DNA of 64,000 nucleotides from Fodinibius halophilus (GTDB lineage Bacteria > Bacteroidota > Rhodothermia > Balneolales > Balneolaceae), in assembly GCF_011059105.1 (NCBI RefSeq), contig NZ_JAALLS010000005.1, positions 87,938 to 151,937 on the forward strand. Direction: 5' to 3'. A program made the position numbers and the translations under genes. The notes under the pieces were generated by a model that saw nothing but the letters and a program-made list of their open reading frames with translations, was not told where the DNA came from and did no database searches. How positions within the stretch are numbered: the first letter of the stretch is position 1; every line of letters starts with the position of its first letter. Shown here piece after piece: positions 37,180-44,732 of the stretch.

Positions 37180-37599
37180 ATGAATGACTACTCTGATATA
37201 ATATTTTTGATGGGAGCAATGATTGTATTTTCAATGCTCACTGTACAAACTTTTCATTTATTTCAAATGAACAACCAAGTAAAAATAAATGGAGAAGTAG
37301 AGTACAATGCTATTGCCGTTGCACAAGACCAGGTTGATAAATTACGGTGGGCTCGAAATGAAACCGAATTTGATACACTTAGATCCCAATATCCAAAAAC
37401 GGTACGGGTACCTGTTCAAAACGAATCAATGAATTACAATGTAGGCATCGATGTAAATCAAACTACAATTCCGAACTCAAATGTTGATACGCGGAAGATT
37501 ACTATTGAAGTAACAAATAAGTATATGAAAAACAGGCCCAATGCAGCTGACGGTTCTCGGTCTGTGAAACTAGAGTTTCTTAAAAGCTTTGAAAATTAA
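37180..37599 (+). CDS. Leaderless PilV/GspI-like pseudopilin (triad 1, A)
   Basis: 139 residues. One N-terminal membrane helix (about 6-28, FLMGAMIVFSMLTVQTF) follows a very short start MNDYSD. The next stretch VEYNAIAVAQDQVDKLRWAR resembles the PilV/GspI segment after the helix, where an Ala-Gln-x-x-x-(Glu/Asp)-x-(Leu) pattern is usual. No prepilin peptidase site (Gly then Met/Phe-Thr-Leu-Ile-Glu) is visible and there is no leader; if Met1 is removed, Asp lies at position 5, where true pilins carry Glu5. Paralogue of 40059-40622 (shared MGAMI(V/I)FSM). First gene of a triad with 16-18 bp spacings. Function inferred only from position and resemblance. Confidence 0.75.
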   Translation: MNDYSDIIFLMGAMIVFSMLTVQTFHLFQMNNQVKINGEVEYNAIAVAQDQVDKLRWARNETEFDTLRSQYPKTVRVPVQNESMNYNVGIDVNQTTIPNSNVDTRKITIEVTNKYMKNRPNAADGSRSVKLEFLKSFEN

Positions 37600-37615
37600 A
37601 TAGGTTAATAAAACT

Positions 37616-38191
37616 ATGAATGCCGGAATAACAACCAGTTTTATCGTTGGAGGCTTGCTTCTGTTGGCCATGCTACAGTTTAGTGGCAAGGTGTTCCAAA
37701 ATTCTGCCGAAATCACCCTCGACATGAACAACAAGAACCAGGTCGTCACCATACGACATATGTTAGAGCACGATTTCAGTCGTATCGGTCTTGGTACGAA
37801 CAGTAGTATAAATAGTTTTTCTCCCCCCAATAGAATTAACTTTACTGCAGATATTGCAGGGAATGGACCGCGAACTATTGTCTGGAACTTTCAAGAAAAT
37901 GCACCTGTCAATAGTACTTCTAACCCAAATGACCGTAAACTAATACGAACAGGGCCTGTTGACAGCACTCCCGGTAATGCGAACACACAATTTGCAGTAG
38001 TTGATTTTTCTATTACTGCATTTAGTGATCATATTGGGAAAGATACTACTACAACTACAAACGATATTAAAAGCATTCTTGTGGAAGTCGTTTATGAATC
38101 ACCTGAAGCTATTGCACGAGATGCTAATGAAGCGCATTATTCAAGATCTACCTGGCGTAAACTGTTTGTGCCTGGCAACTTAAATTTTTAA
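37616..38191 (+). CDS. Leaderless PilW/GspJ-like pseudopilin (triad 1, B)
   Basis: 191 residues. N-terminal membrane helix starts almost at the first residue (MNAGITTSFIVGGLLLLAML). Residues about 45-60 (VVTIRHMLEHDFSRIGLG) match the PilW/GspJ hallmark, where a helix ends in a (R/E)D(I/L)RxAGY-type motif. A strand-rich domain follows with WNFQENAPVN, NPNDRKLIR and the ending WRKLFVPGNLNF. The paralogue at 40637 shares MNxGxxTSxxVGG, HDxxxIG, NPND and the PGNL ending. No leader peptide. Likely an inner-membrane-anchored subunit acting with its two neighbours. Confidence 0.75.
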   Translation: MNAGITTSFIVGGLLLLAMLQFSGKVFQNSAEITLDMNNKNQVVTIRHMLEHDFSRIGLGTNSSINSFSPPNRINFTADIAGNGPRTIVWNFQENAPVNSTSNPNDRKLIRTGPVDSTPGNANTQFAVVDFSITAFSDHIGKDTTTTTNDIKSILVEVVYESPEAIARDANEAHYSRSTWRKLFVPGNLNF

Positions 38192-38209
38192 TCCAATAAT
38201 CCTACTGTT

Positions 38210-39511
38210 ATGGGACGTGGACTTTTAATTTTAGTATCCGGATTTGTACTCATTGTTGGACTGGTCCAAAAATCTATATTAGATAGCCTGGAATATCTTC
38301 CAGAACGAACCACGGAGTACCACCAAGAGATGACCGCCCAAAATATATCCAGTAGCTTTATGGAATATGCTATTACAGAACTAGACAATGACCAAGACTG
38401 GGATAACGGGTTTTCATCTAATGACTACATGGGAGCTGAGGTCGACCTCTATGTATTTGATTATGATGACTTTACTTCCGGCCTACCCCCTATTGCACAA
38501 AATAACAGTATCCAAAATTGGGACGAATATACCATATTACTGGTTTCCAGGACAAAAACTGAACATGCAATAGCTATTACCGAAGCAGGAATCACAAAAG
38601 ATGCCTTCTCAAGATATACCTACTTTACCGACGAAGAACCCAATAGCATCCGATTTTATGATGCTGATGTCTTTGACGGCCCCGTTCATACCAACGATAC
38701 TATGCGCATTGCTGGTAACCCCACCTTCAGAGGAGAAGTAACGAGCCCATACCAGTGGATAGGTGATGATCAAAATAGTCATCCCAAACTTTTAGATGAT
38801 CACAATTTTCATGCTAAAAAACGGGAAATGCCTTCCGAGAAAAACCTTGATCACCTCAAGAATAAAGGGCTAACTAATGGACTACGATTTGACAACCAAG
38901 AGGTATGGGTTGAATTTAAAAATGATGGGACCGTAGATATTAAAACTCGTAATACCGGCTCGTCACTTGGTGATGAAGAAAATTGGAGCTCTCCACAGAA
39001 CTATGACCTACAGAACACTAATGGAGTTATCTCTTCTTCTGAAAAAGTATTTACCAAAGGTACGGTAAAAGGACAGGCTACGCTCCATTCTGAAAAAAAT
39101 GTCGAAATAATGGGGGATATCTATTACAATACCGACCCGAGTCAAGACTCCACATCCACCGACCTCCTTGGTATTGTTAGTGAAGAGGAAGTAATTGTGG
39201 ACTATGGAGCAGAAACAGATCATGGCACAAAAGATCTTGAAATAAATGCCTCCATAATGGCTTTGGGAAAGTCCTTTAAAGTTGAAGGACACGATTATGG
39301 CTCACCAAAGGGGACTCTAAAGTTAAATGGTGGTATCCAACAAATTATGCGGGGTCCAGTAGGCATGTTTAATCAATATGGAATCAGCTCCGGATTTAGT
39401 AAAGAATACTCATATGATGACCGCTTAGCCCGTTTAATTCCCCCCTTCTATCCCCGAGAAAGTGTATATTCAAAACTATACTGGCGAGAACGACCCTTAG
39501 AATACTTATAA
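38210..39511 (+). CDS. Leaderless PilX/GspK-like protein, DUF4900-like (triad 1, C)
   Basis: 433 residues. Starts MGRGLLILVSGFVLIVGLVQ, a membrane helix like that of PilX (Arg-Gly then a hydrophobic run) but without leader. The following EYHQEMTAQNISSSFMEYAI resembles the PilX helix with its conserved Asn-x-x-x-(A/S). The large C-terminal part is strand-rich, with GPVHTNDTMRIAGNPTFRGE, LHSEKNVEIMGDIYY, SIMALGKSFKVEG and the ending RLIPPFYPRESVYSK plus YWRERP, which fits DUF4900-type proteins in this phylum. It could be the plug-like cap subunit, as GspK/PilX are in type II secretion and type IV pili. Paralogue of 41279-42418. Confidence 0.75.
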   Translation: MGRGLLILVSGFVLIVGLVQKSILDSLEYLPERTTEYHQEMTAQNISSSFMEYAITELDNDQDWDNGFSSNDYMGAEVDLYVFDYDDFTSGLPPIAQNNSIQNWDEYTILLVSRTKTEHAIAITEAGITKDAFSRYTYFTDEEPNSIRFYDADVFDGPVHTNDTMRIAGNPTFRGEVTSPYQWIGDDQNSHPKLLDDHNFHAKKREMPSEKNLDHLKNKGLTNGLRFDNQEVWVEFKNDGTVDIKTRNTGSSLGDEENWSSPQNYDLQNTNGVISSSEKVFTKGTVKGQATLHSEKNVEIMGDIYYNTDPSQDSTSTDLLGIVSEEEVIVDYGAETDHGTKDLEINASIMALGKSFKVEGHDYGSPKGTLKLNGGIQQIMRGPVGMFNQYGISSGFSKEYSYDDRLARLIPPFYPRESVYSKLYWRERPLEYL

Positions 39512-39550
39512 CTCTCACCTAACTATTTGAGATAAACCACTCTATACACG

Positions 39551-39952
39551 ATGAAAAATACGTTATTCAAGTACCTATCATCTGTACTATTTCTTTTTAT
39601 TACAATAGTTTTTACGGCAAATGCTCAAACGGAAGTTACTTTTAAACTCAACCTCCAGCCACAGCTTGAAGATAGTACATTTATTCCCGGGAGAGATAGA
39701 GTTTACCTAAAAGGAAACATCTTTCCCCTCTCAAATACCAAAAATACCTATCTCAAAGATGTAGCCCCCATCGACAGTGTTTATGAAACAACAGTCAATT
39801 TTTCAGCCCGTAATGATGGGAAAGCCCTGAAATATAACTTTTTTATTTATACCCCGGATAAACTAAAAAAAGAGCATCGAACGCGATCTTTAAAATTACA
39901 GGGAAAAAAAATGGAGTTGTCCCCCATCCACTTCGACTCCTTTGCCTGGTAG
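39551..39952 (+). CDS. Small secreted protein with CBM20/E-set-like fold
   Basis: 133 residues with signal peptide about 1-25 (ends FTANAQ). The mature part, TEVTFKLNLQPQLEDSTFIP then RDRVYLKGNIFPLS, and later VYETTVNFSARNDGKALKYN and FFIY, follow the pattern of starch-binding-like E-set domains (VTF.V...F.P..D.V.l.GN...L). Only one domain, no enzyme attached. It sits between triad 1 and triad 2, the same direction, 39 bp after the first. Possibly a periplasmic or surface-bound glycan-binding accessory; the function is not established. Confidence 0.6.
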   Translation: MKNTLFKYLSSVLFLFITIVFTANAQTEVTFKLNLQPQLEDSTFIPGRDRVYLKGNIFPLSNTKNTYLKDVAPIDSVYETTVNFSARNDGKALKYNFFIYTPDKLKKEHRTRSLKLQGKKMELSPIHFDSFAW

Positions 39953-40058
39953 ATTTTCCCTTATTTATTAATTCCTTCCTCTTGGCCTAAAATATAAATA
40001 TGGAAATATTATAATTTTTTAATATTTTACATAGTACCTTATACTAAAGAAAAAAACT

Positions 40059-40622
40059 ATGGTAGGTTACGGTGAGCTCTTACAGACAATGGGGGCAATG
40101 ATCATTTTTTCGATGATTTTGCTCAGTGCAAACAGTATGATCCAGCGAAACACCCTAATTCAAGTTGAGGGTGAACTGGAGCAAGAAGTTATTGCCTTAG
40201 CTCAAGATATTATTGAAGAAGGGCGTACCAAAGAGTTTGATGAACGAAGCCAGGGAGCCGCCCCTCCTGCAAAAATTCCGGGTGATTTTTCCTCCCCTTC
40301 ATCGCTGGGTACTGATGCTACAACAAATACTTCTGCAAATGTAGAAAATGATGATACCAACAGCGACGGAACTATAAAGCGCTCGGAGTTTGATGACTTT
40401 GACGATTATGATGGCTGGAAGGATGAAATCGAAACCGAACACGGGAAATTTAATATTGAAGCCAAAGTTTTTTACGCTGATCCCTCAACCTATGACTATT
40501 CCGGCTCGCGCACCACTTTCAAAAAAATGCAGGTTGAAATAACAAGTAAATTTTTAACAAACAGTTCTAACGAACGAACAGTTTACAAGCTGGAATATAT
40601 AAGAAACTATTATGCTGATTAA
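40059..40622 (+). CDS. Leaderless PilV/GspI-like pseudopilin (triad 2, A)
   Basis: 187 residues. Start MVGYGELLQTMGAMIIFSMI: after Met removal a Glu sits at position 5 directly before the membrane helix, as in processed type IV pilins, but no leader or cleavage site precedes it. Then GELEQEVIALAQDIIEEGRT, close to PilV/GspI. An Asp/Ser/Asn-rich insert (about 80-130, with NDDTNSDGTIKRSEFDDFDD, EF-hand-like in composition) is absent from the triad 1 paralogue. C-terminal domain about 140-187. First gene of the second triad. Confidence 0.75.
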   Translation: MVGYGELLQTMGAMIIFSMILLSANSMIQRNTLIQVEGELEQEVIALAQDIIEEGRTKEFDERSQGAAPPAKIPGDFSSPSSLGTDATTNTSANVENDDTNSDGTIKRSEFDDFDDYDGWKDEIETEHGKFNIEAKVFYADPSTYDYSGSRTTFKKMQVEITSKFLTNSSNERTVYKLEYIRNYYAD

Positions 40623-40627
40623 TTGAA

Positions 40628-40633
40628 GGGAGG
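40628..40633 (+). promoter_or_regulatory. Strong Shine-Dalgarno GGGAGG
   Basis: GGGAGG three bases before the ATG at 40637. Most genes in this window lack such a site; the third gene of this triad has GAGGAG at 41268-41273. Confidence 0.6.
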
Positions 40634-40636
40634 TTT

Positions 40637-41263
40637 ATGAATTTTGGTTTAATCACAAGCTATGTTGTAGGGGGTATTATCTTGATAGGTATTCTCTCAA
40701 TGACCCTTTCTGTATCTAATAACTCCACGGAAATGACATTAACATCTGTTACACGGGAAAAAGCTTCAGGGATTGTAGAAATAATAGAACATGACATCCA
40801 AAAAATTGGGTACAACAGAACTGAAAAAACGGATCCCATTATTGTAGCTGCTGACAGTAACCTCATTCAATTTCGCAGTAATATTGACAACAGTACTGAT
40901 AACTCTGTTGAATTGGTAACATGGCACTTTACCACAACCTCGATTACCAGCAGCAAAAATCCCAATGATTATATCTTAATGCGTTCTGTGAAAAACCTTA
41001 GTACGGGTACTATTGAAAACACCCCCATTAAATTGGGAGTTACCAATTTCAATATTAAATATCTGGATGAATACGGTGAACCCGTCAGTAATCACATGTC
41101 TACCCCCGTTACCGGATCGGATCTGGAGGAGATACGTCAACTCTACATACAGCTAATTGTTGAAAGTAAATCCAAGGTATATAAATTTAATAAAGACGAC
41201 GGCAGATACGTAACAAGTATCTGGGAAAAACGTTTTTCACCCGGCAATTTGGAATCCAATTAA
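40637..41263 (+). CDS. Leaderless PilW/GspJ-like pseudopilin (triad 2, B)
   Basis: 208 residues. MNFGLITSYVVGGIILIGIL membrane start; KASGIVEIIEHDIQKIGYN reproduces the PilW/GspJ motif more clearly than its paralogue at 37616. The strand-rich domain has ELVTWHFTTTS, NPNDYILMRSV, and ends SIWEKRFSPGNLESN. Preceded by a strong GGGAGG ribosome site. Spacing to the next gene is 15 bp. Same predicted role as the triad 1 copy. Confidence 0.75.
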   Translation: MNFGLITSYVVGGIILIGILSMTLSVSNNSTEMTLTSVTREKASGIVEIIEHDIQKIGYNRTEKTDPIIVAADSNLIQFRSNIDNSTDNSVELVTWHFTTTSITSSKNPNDYILMRSVKNLSTGTIENTPIKLGVTNFNIKYLDEYGEPVSNHMSTPVTGSDLEEIRQLYIQLIVESKSKVYKFNKDDGRYVTSIWEKRFSPGNLESN

Positions 41264-41278
41264 AAAAGAGGAGCTATT

Positions 41279-42418
41279 ATGGGACGAGCAATGCTAATTA
41301 TCTGTGCAGGGTTATTTATAGCCTTAGGTATAGTTTCTGTAAGCACTTCGGAGCAAGGAAAAACGATGACTGAAAATGCCGTTGTCTATGCTAATGAAAC
41401 CAAGGCCTTGAATGCTGCTCATACCGCTATTCAAATTGCCATGCAAAAATTAAATGAAAACAACGGTAAAAAGTGGGCAAAAGATCATAATTCTTCAAAC
41501 CCATGGATAACAACTATTGACGGGGCAAGAACAACACTTTACATCGATTATATGCATGAAGCTAGCAACTACTGGGACCCCGATTCTCTCCGACTAGTAT
41601 CTAAAGCAGAAACCATTTTTGAAGATAGCGCAACTACTACAAAATATGAAGGCCAGGTGACTAGTGTCTATCTGAAGGCCCCTTTTAGCAATCTCGTACC
41701 CGAATTCGAATCTGCTCTCACCATTGCAACAGACCAGGTGGCACCCTTTAGTGCGGGAGGGAGTGCTTCAATATCCGGAGACGCTCCTTCGGGAAGTGGT
41801 TGTGAAGATAAGCCTGTAATGACTATTGCCGACCAGGCGGGCGGAAGTATGGATAGTACCAGTTATGCCAGTGAAATGAACGATATTGAAACTACCGGCA
41901 GCCCCAAAGTAAAAGTTGATAAAAACCTAAACTATCAACCTACAGATGAACTTATCGCACGTCTAGAGGATTCTCCGGATAGAGTGAATGTCGGGAAAGA
42001 TTATAAAGACTCATTAGGTACTGCTCATAATCCGGGAGTATTTTTTATTGAAGATGGAACTAACCTTACAGGCAAACAAAGCTCTGGCTATGGAATTATT
42101 GTGGTGAAATCCGGTGCTCAAATGCAATATGACGGTGAACTAAAAGTAGCCGGTAATTTTGAATTTAACGGCCTCGTTATCTTTGAAAATGCTTACGACT
42201 TTCAAGGCAAAGGAACCCCCACTGTTAATGGTTCTGTACTTATAGGCAACACCGAAGATTATGAAGATGATATTGATGTTGATATTAGCGGTAATATTCA
42301 TATGCAGTACGACTGTCGGGCAGAAGAATATGCACAGATGGCTGCCGCCGATGCGGTGGACCAGTATAAGTATACCCGTGTTGTGACTTTACAACAAACC
42401 CAATCAATAAAAGAGTAA
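41279..42418 (+). CDS. Leaderless PilX/GspK-like protein (triad 2, C)
   Basis: 379 residues. Start MGRAMLIICAGLFIALGIVS; then VYANETKALNAAHTAIQIAM, the PilX-like helix. The C-terminal half has GVFFIEDGTNLTGKQSSGYG, IIVVKSGAQMQYDGELKVAG and NFEFNGLVIFENAYDFQGKG, a strand pattern typical of PilX/DUF4900-type C-terminal regions. Two cysteines (GSGCEDKP and YDCRAEE) could form a disulfide. GAGGAG ribosome site at 41268-41273. It is the last gene before a strong terminator at 42469, so triad 1 to triad 2 may form one transcript. Confidence 0.75.
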   Translation: MGRAMLIICAGLFIALGIVSVSTSEQGKTMTENAVVYANETKALNAAHTAIQIAMQKLNENNGKKWAKDHNSSNPWITTIDGARTTLYIDYMHEASNYWDPDSLRLVSKAETIFEDSATTTKYEGQVTSVYLKAPFSNLVPEFESALTIATDQVAPFSAGGSASISGDAPSGSGCEDKPVMTIADQAGGSMDSTSYASEMNDIETTGSPKVKVDKNLNYQPTDELIARLEDSPDRVNVGKDYKDSLGTAHNPGVFFIEDGTNLTGKQSSGYGIIVVKSGAQMQYDGELKVAGNFEFNGLVIFENAYDFQGKGTPTVNGSVLIGNTEDYEDDIDVDISGNIHMQYDCRAEEYAQMAAADAVDQYKYTRVVTLQQTQSIKE

Positions 42419-42468
42419 AATTCTCTCATTTCATTTTTAAGATTCCCTTATTAAGCTTAAGATTTACT

Positions 42469-42499
42469 AATGCAGAGGAACCTCTCCTCTGCATTTTTT
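42469..42499 (+). terminator. Rho-independent terminator after triad 2
   Basis: Perfect 10-bp arms AATGCAGAGG (42469-42478) and CCTCTGCATT (42486-42495) around AACCTCT, followed by a T-run. An upstream ATG for the next gene lies inside this hairpin, so that gene is taken to start at 42608. Confidence 0.92.
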
Positions 42500-42607
42500 A
42501 TTTTAATGTACAAATACAGAGAAGCGGCTAAAAAATCTAATGCAGGGTTTTATTCGTATAGTAGTAAGAGAAACCAAACCCCAACTTTCAGCGGATCAAC
42601 AAAGCTA

Positions 42608-43117
42608 ATGAAACAATTAATTCGAGCTTTTGGGTTCTTACTTTTTTTCTCTTTTTCTATGGCCTTTCCTCTGGCTGCACAAAACGATGGCTCTGACGTA
42701 TCTGTCACTGTTTCCACCAGTATTATCAGCTCTATTGAGATGGTCACCCTACAGTCAATGAGGCTCAGAGAAACACAGGTAGAAAATGAACGCATCATCA
42801 TTAATCCGCAGACCAGTAATGATGCCGGCAAAATGGTGGCTATGGGGACCCCCAATTCTGATATTAGAATCAGCTATCTTCAACAACGTGAAATCACCCA
42901 GGCAAATGGTAGTGAGAATCTTATATTCAACTACGAGGTAGCTGCCAATCAACAAGACGACCAGGCCACCGCAGAAATACTGGATAATGAAAACCGGGAT
43001 TTTGTATTCAATGAAGAGGGACAACTATACCTTTGGATTGGTGGGAGCGTTGACATTTCAACTGCCACGCCGGGTAACTACCAGGGAGAATTCACCTTAG
43101 AAATTGAATATATCTAA
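42608..43117 (+). CDS. Secreted DUF4402-type pilin-like protein 1
   Basis: 169 residues from ATG 42608, which begins a standard signal peptide (MKQLIRAFGFLLFFSFSMAF...AAQ). An upstream frame start at 42470 would add 46 residues before it and begins inside a terminator. Mature part: DVSVTVSTSIISSIEMVTLQ, the middle NPQTSNDAGKMVAMGTPNSD, and the C-terminal LYLWIGGSVDISTATPGNYQ and TLEIEYI, the ending shared by all pilin-like proteins here. Probable minor pilin of the chaperone-usher system. Its stop shares one base with the next ATG (TAATG). Confidence 0.8.
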   Translation: MKQLIRAFGFLLFFSFSMAFPLAAQNDGSDVSVTVSTSIISSIEMVTLQSMRLRETQVENERIIINPQTSNDAGKMVAMGTPNSDIRISYLQQREITQANGSENLIFNYEVAANQQDDQATAEILDNENRDFVFNEEGQLYLWIGGSVDISTATPGNYQGEFTLEIEYI

Positions 43118-43710
43118 TGGGAAATCGAATAACAGCCATATCATTAATACTCATATTTGCCATTACTATTGGTAGTAGAGCGCAAGAAATAGACTTTGGC
43201 GACTATGGCAACTATACTCTCACAGTAGACGAACTTAATAATAATGACCTTGAATTTGGTCAAGTAATAAGTGGCAGTGGACTTCATTCTATAGGTATAA
43301 ACAATGCAAAAGTAATTTCCATTACCGGAGTAGAATATATTGATGTCATCGTTGATGTAACCGGTGCAAACAGTCTCTACCTCAATGGGAACCCGGGAAA
43401 TGCCGGGGACAGTCAAAAATCGATCCCGTTTACTCTTAAAGCAGCCTATGCTAATAACCAGGGTACCCCTACTATAGGGCAGGCAAAATTCATTACCGGT
43501 ATTACCAATAATTCGTTTATTAAACAGTTTCCTATCCTGGAACGGCAACATCAGCCCCCGGGCCCTCCTCCTACTCCACCAACCAATGCCTTTGATCAGG
43601 CTCAAGTAGAAGAAACAGCCTATCTCTATTTATATGGAGATATCAACGTAGGCAATGTTGATGCAGGAACTTACTCCAGTACTATTGATATAACCGTTAA
43701 CTATGACTAG
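43117..43710 (+). CDS. Secreted DUF4402-type pilin-like protein 2
   Basis: 197 residues, signal peptide about 1-22 (ends GSRAQ). The mature part has LEFGQVISGSG, a strand-rich core and AYLYLYGDINVGNVDAGTYS then TVNYD, the locus-typical ending. A proline-rich loop (QPPGPPPTPPTN) precedes it. Translationally coupled to both neighbours (1-bp overlap before, 8-bp overlap after). Likely minor or tip pilin. Confidence 0.78.
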   Translation: MGNRITAISLILIFAITIGSRAQEIDFGDYGNYTLTVDELNNNDLEFGQVISGSGLHSIGINNAKVISITGVEYIDVIVDVTGANSLYLNGNPGNAGDSQKSIPFTLKAAYANNQGTPTIGQAKFITGITNNSFIKQFPILERQHQPPGPPPTPPTNAFDQAQVEETAYLYLYGDINVGNVDAGTYSSTIDITVNYD

Positions 43711-44236
43711 CATTTTAAACACAATAAAAACAGGCAGCTTACCTTTTTGGGCACTATTGCTAGTTTTACTATTTCCCTGTTACAGTAATGGGCAGTTTAT
43801 TGACCTTACCCTGGAAATTAGCCCCAGAATTTCTGCCCAAACAGAACAATTTCTCGATTTTGGAACTATCACTACCAACAGTGGGCAAAAAACCATAGAG
43901 TTCGGCAGTCCTGATATGGGTATTTTCAGTATTACAGCGCTGGAAAATCAAACATTGTTATTACAGATTGATATGCCTGCCGAGCTTCGCCACAACGATC
44001 CTTCGGTTACAGATGTCGTTCCCATCAGTTTATTTAGCCGTTATGGATATTCGAGGCAAAACTTCCAGGAATCTTTACCGCTGCAAAATGAAATAGGGAA
44101 TATAAGAGTAGAACCTAACCCTGCCCCCTCTCCATGGAATACGCTTTACCTGTTCATTTACGGCTCTGTTAATATTGGAAATATTTCCGACGGAATGTAT
44201 TCAAGCAATATTAGCCTGAATGTAGAATATATTTAA
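43703..44236 (+). CDS. Secreted DUF4402-type pilin-like protein 3
   Basis: 177 residues. Signal peptide about 1-31 (ends YSNGQ). The pattern QFLDFGTITTNSGQKTIEFG is a good DUF4402 opening; the ending LYLFIYGSVNIGNISDGMYS and LNVEYI matches its neighbours. Overlaps the previous gene by 8 bp. Third of a coupled set, likely a minor pilin. Confidence 0.78.
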   Translation: MTSILNTIKTGSLPFWALLLVLLFPCYSNGQFIDLTLEISPRISAQTEQFLDFGTITTNSGQKTIEFGSPDMGIFSITALENQTLLLQIDMPAELRHNDPSVTDVVPISLFSRYGYSRQNFQESLPLQNEIGNIRVEPNPAPSPWNTLYLFIYGSVNIGNISDGMYSSNISLNVEYI

Positions 44237-44732
44237 GATTTAGCTAAATCTTCTACACGTTGAGTGGTTAAAACAGCTATTATGTCATTGATCTTGCGTT
44301 AGAATCTTGTAAAGCCCGGTAAATTGATATGAGCTGGAGACAGATCAACACTAACTACCATCGCAAGATCCCGCCCGGATTGAAGTCCGGAATAACACAG
44401 AAGGCAATGTGTTATCTCATAGCCATTAAACCCAACCGCTAAACGGGTTTGCAAAACACATTTCTTAGAATTTTATAATTAAATGTATCACGATCTTCTT
44501 TTTATCTTTTGTAAAGAAATAGGCTGGCTTTTACACAAAAGAGCATTCGGGGTTTAATATAATCCGGTTTTGCTTTTTTCGTATTTCAGAATAGAACACA
44601 TAGAATATTATAAGCTATTAACCCAAATTAGAAGCCTCTTAATTAATAGAACTTAATTTTAAATGACTTTCGAGTTATTTAATTTGAGGCAAGAGAAAGA
44701 AAAGACTTACTCCTAAACAAAATATCACTCTT
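44237..44732. other. Intergenic region upstream of the probable major pilin
   Basis: 496 bp without a gene. It holds repeat element copy 44311-44450, then an AT-rich stretch that must contain the promoter of the pilin at 44733. TAATTTG near 44678 resembles the -7 element of Bacteroidota promoters, but no matching -33 element was found. Confidence 0.6.
44311..44450. repeat. Long dispersed repeat, copy 1 (related to 58381-58503)
   Basis: Starts AAAGCCCGGTA, contains TTGATATGAG, TCAACACTAACTACCA, ACAGAAGGCAATGT, and ends CCAACCGCTAAACGGGTTT. The same blocks recur in order at 58381-58503. The end can form a hairpin, AAACCC with GGGTTT. Confidence 0.8.

Noticed and set aside
42470..42607. N-terminal extension of the first pilin-like gene
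   Set aside because: The ATG at 42470 is inside a terminator hairpin, and the inner ATG at 42608 gives a normal signal peptide.
44660..44732. Bacteroidota-type promoter for the major pilin
   Set aside because: A TAATTTG-like box is present, but no -33 partner at the right distance was found, so it is only mentioned in the gap entry.
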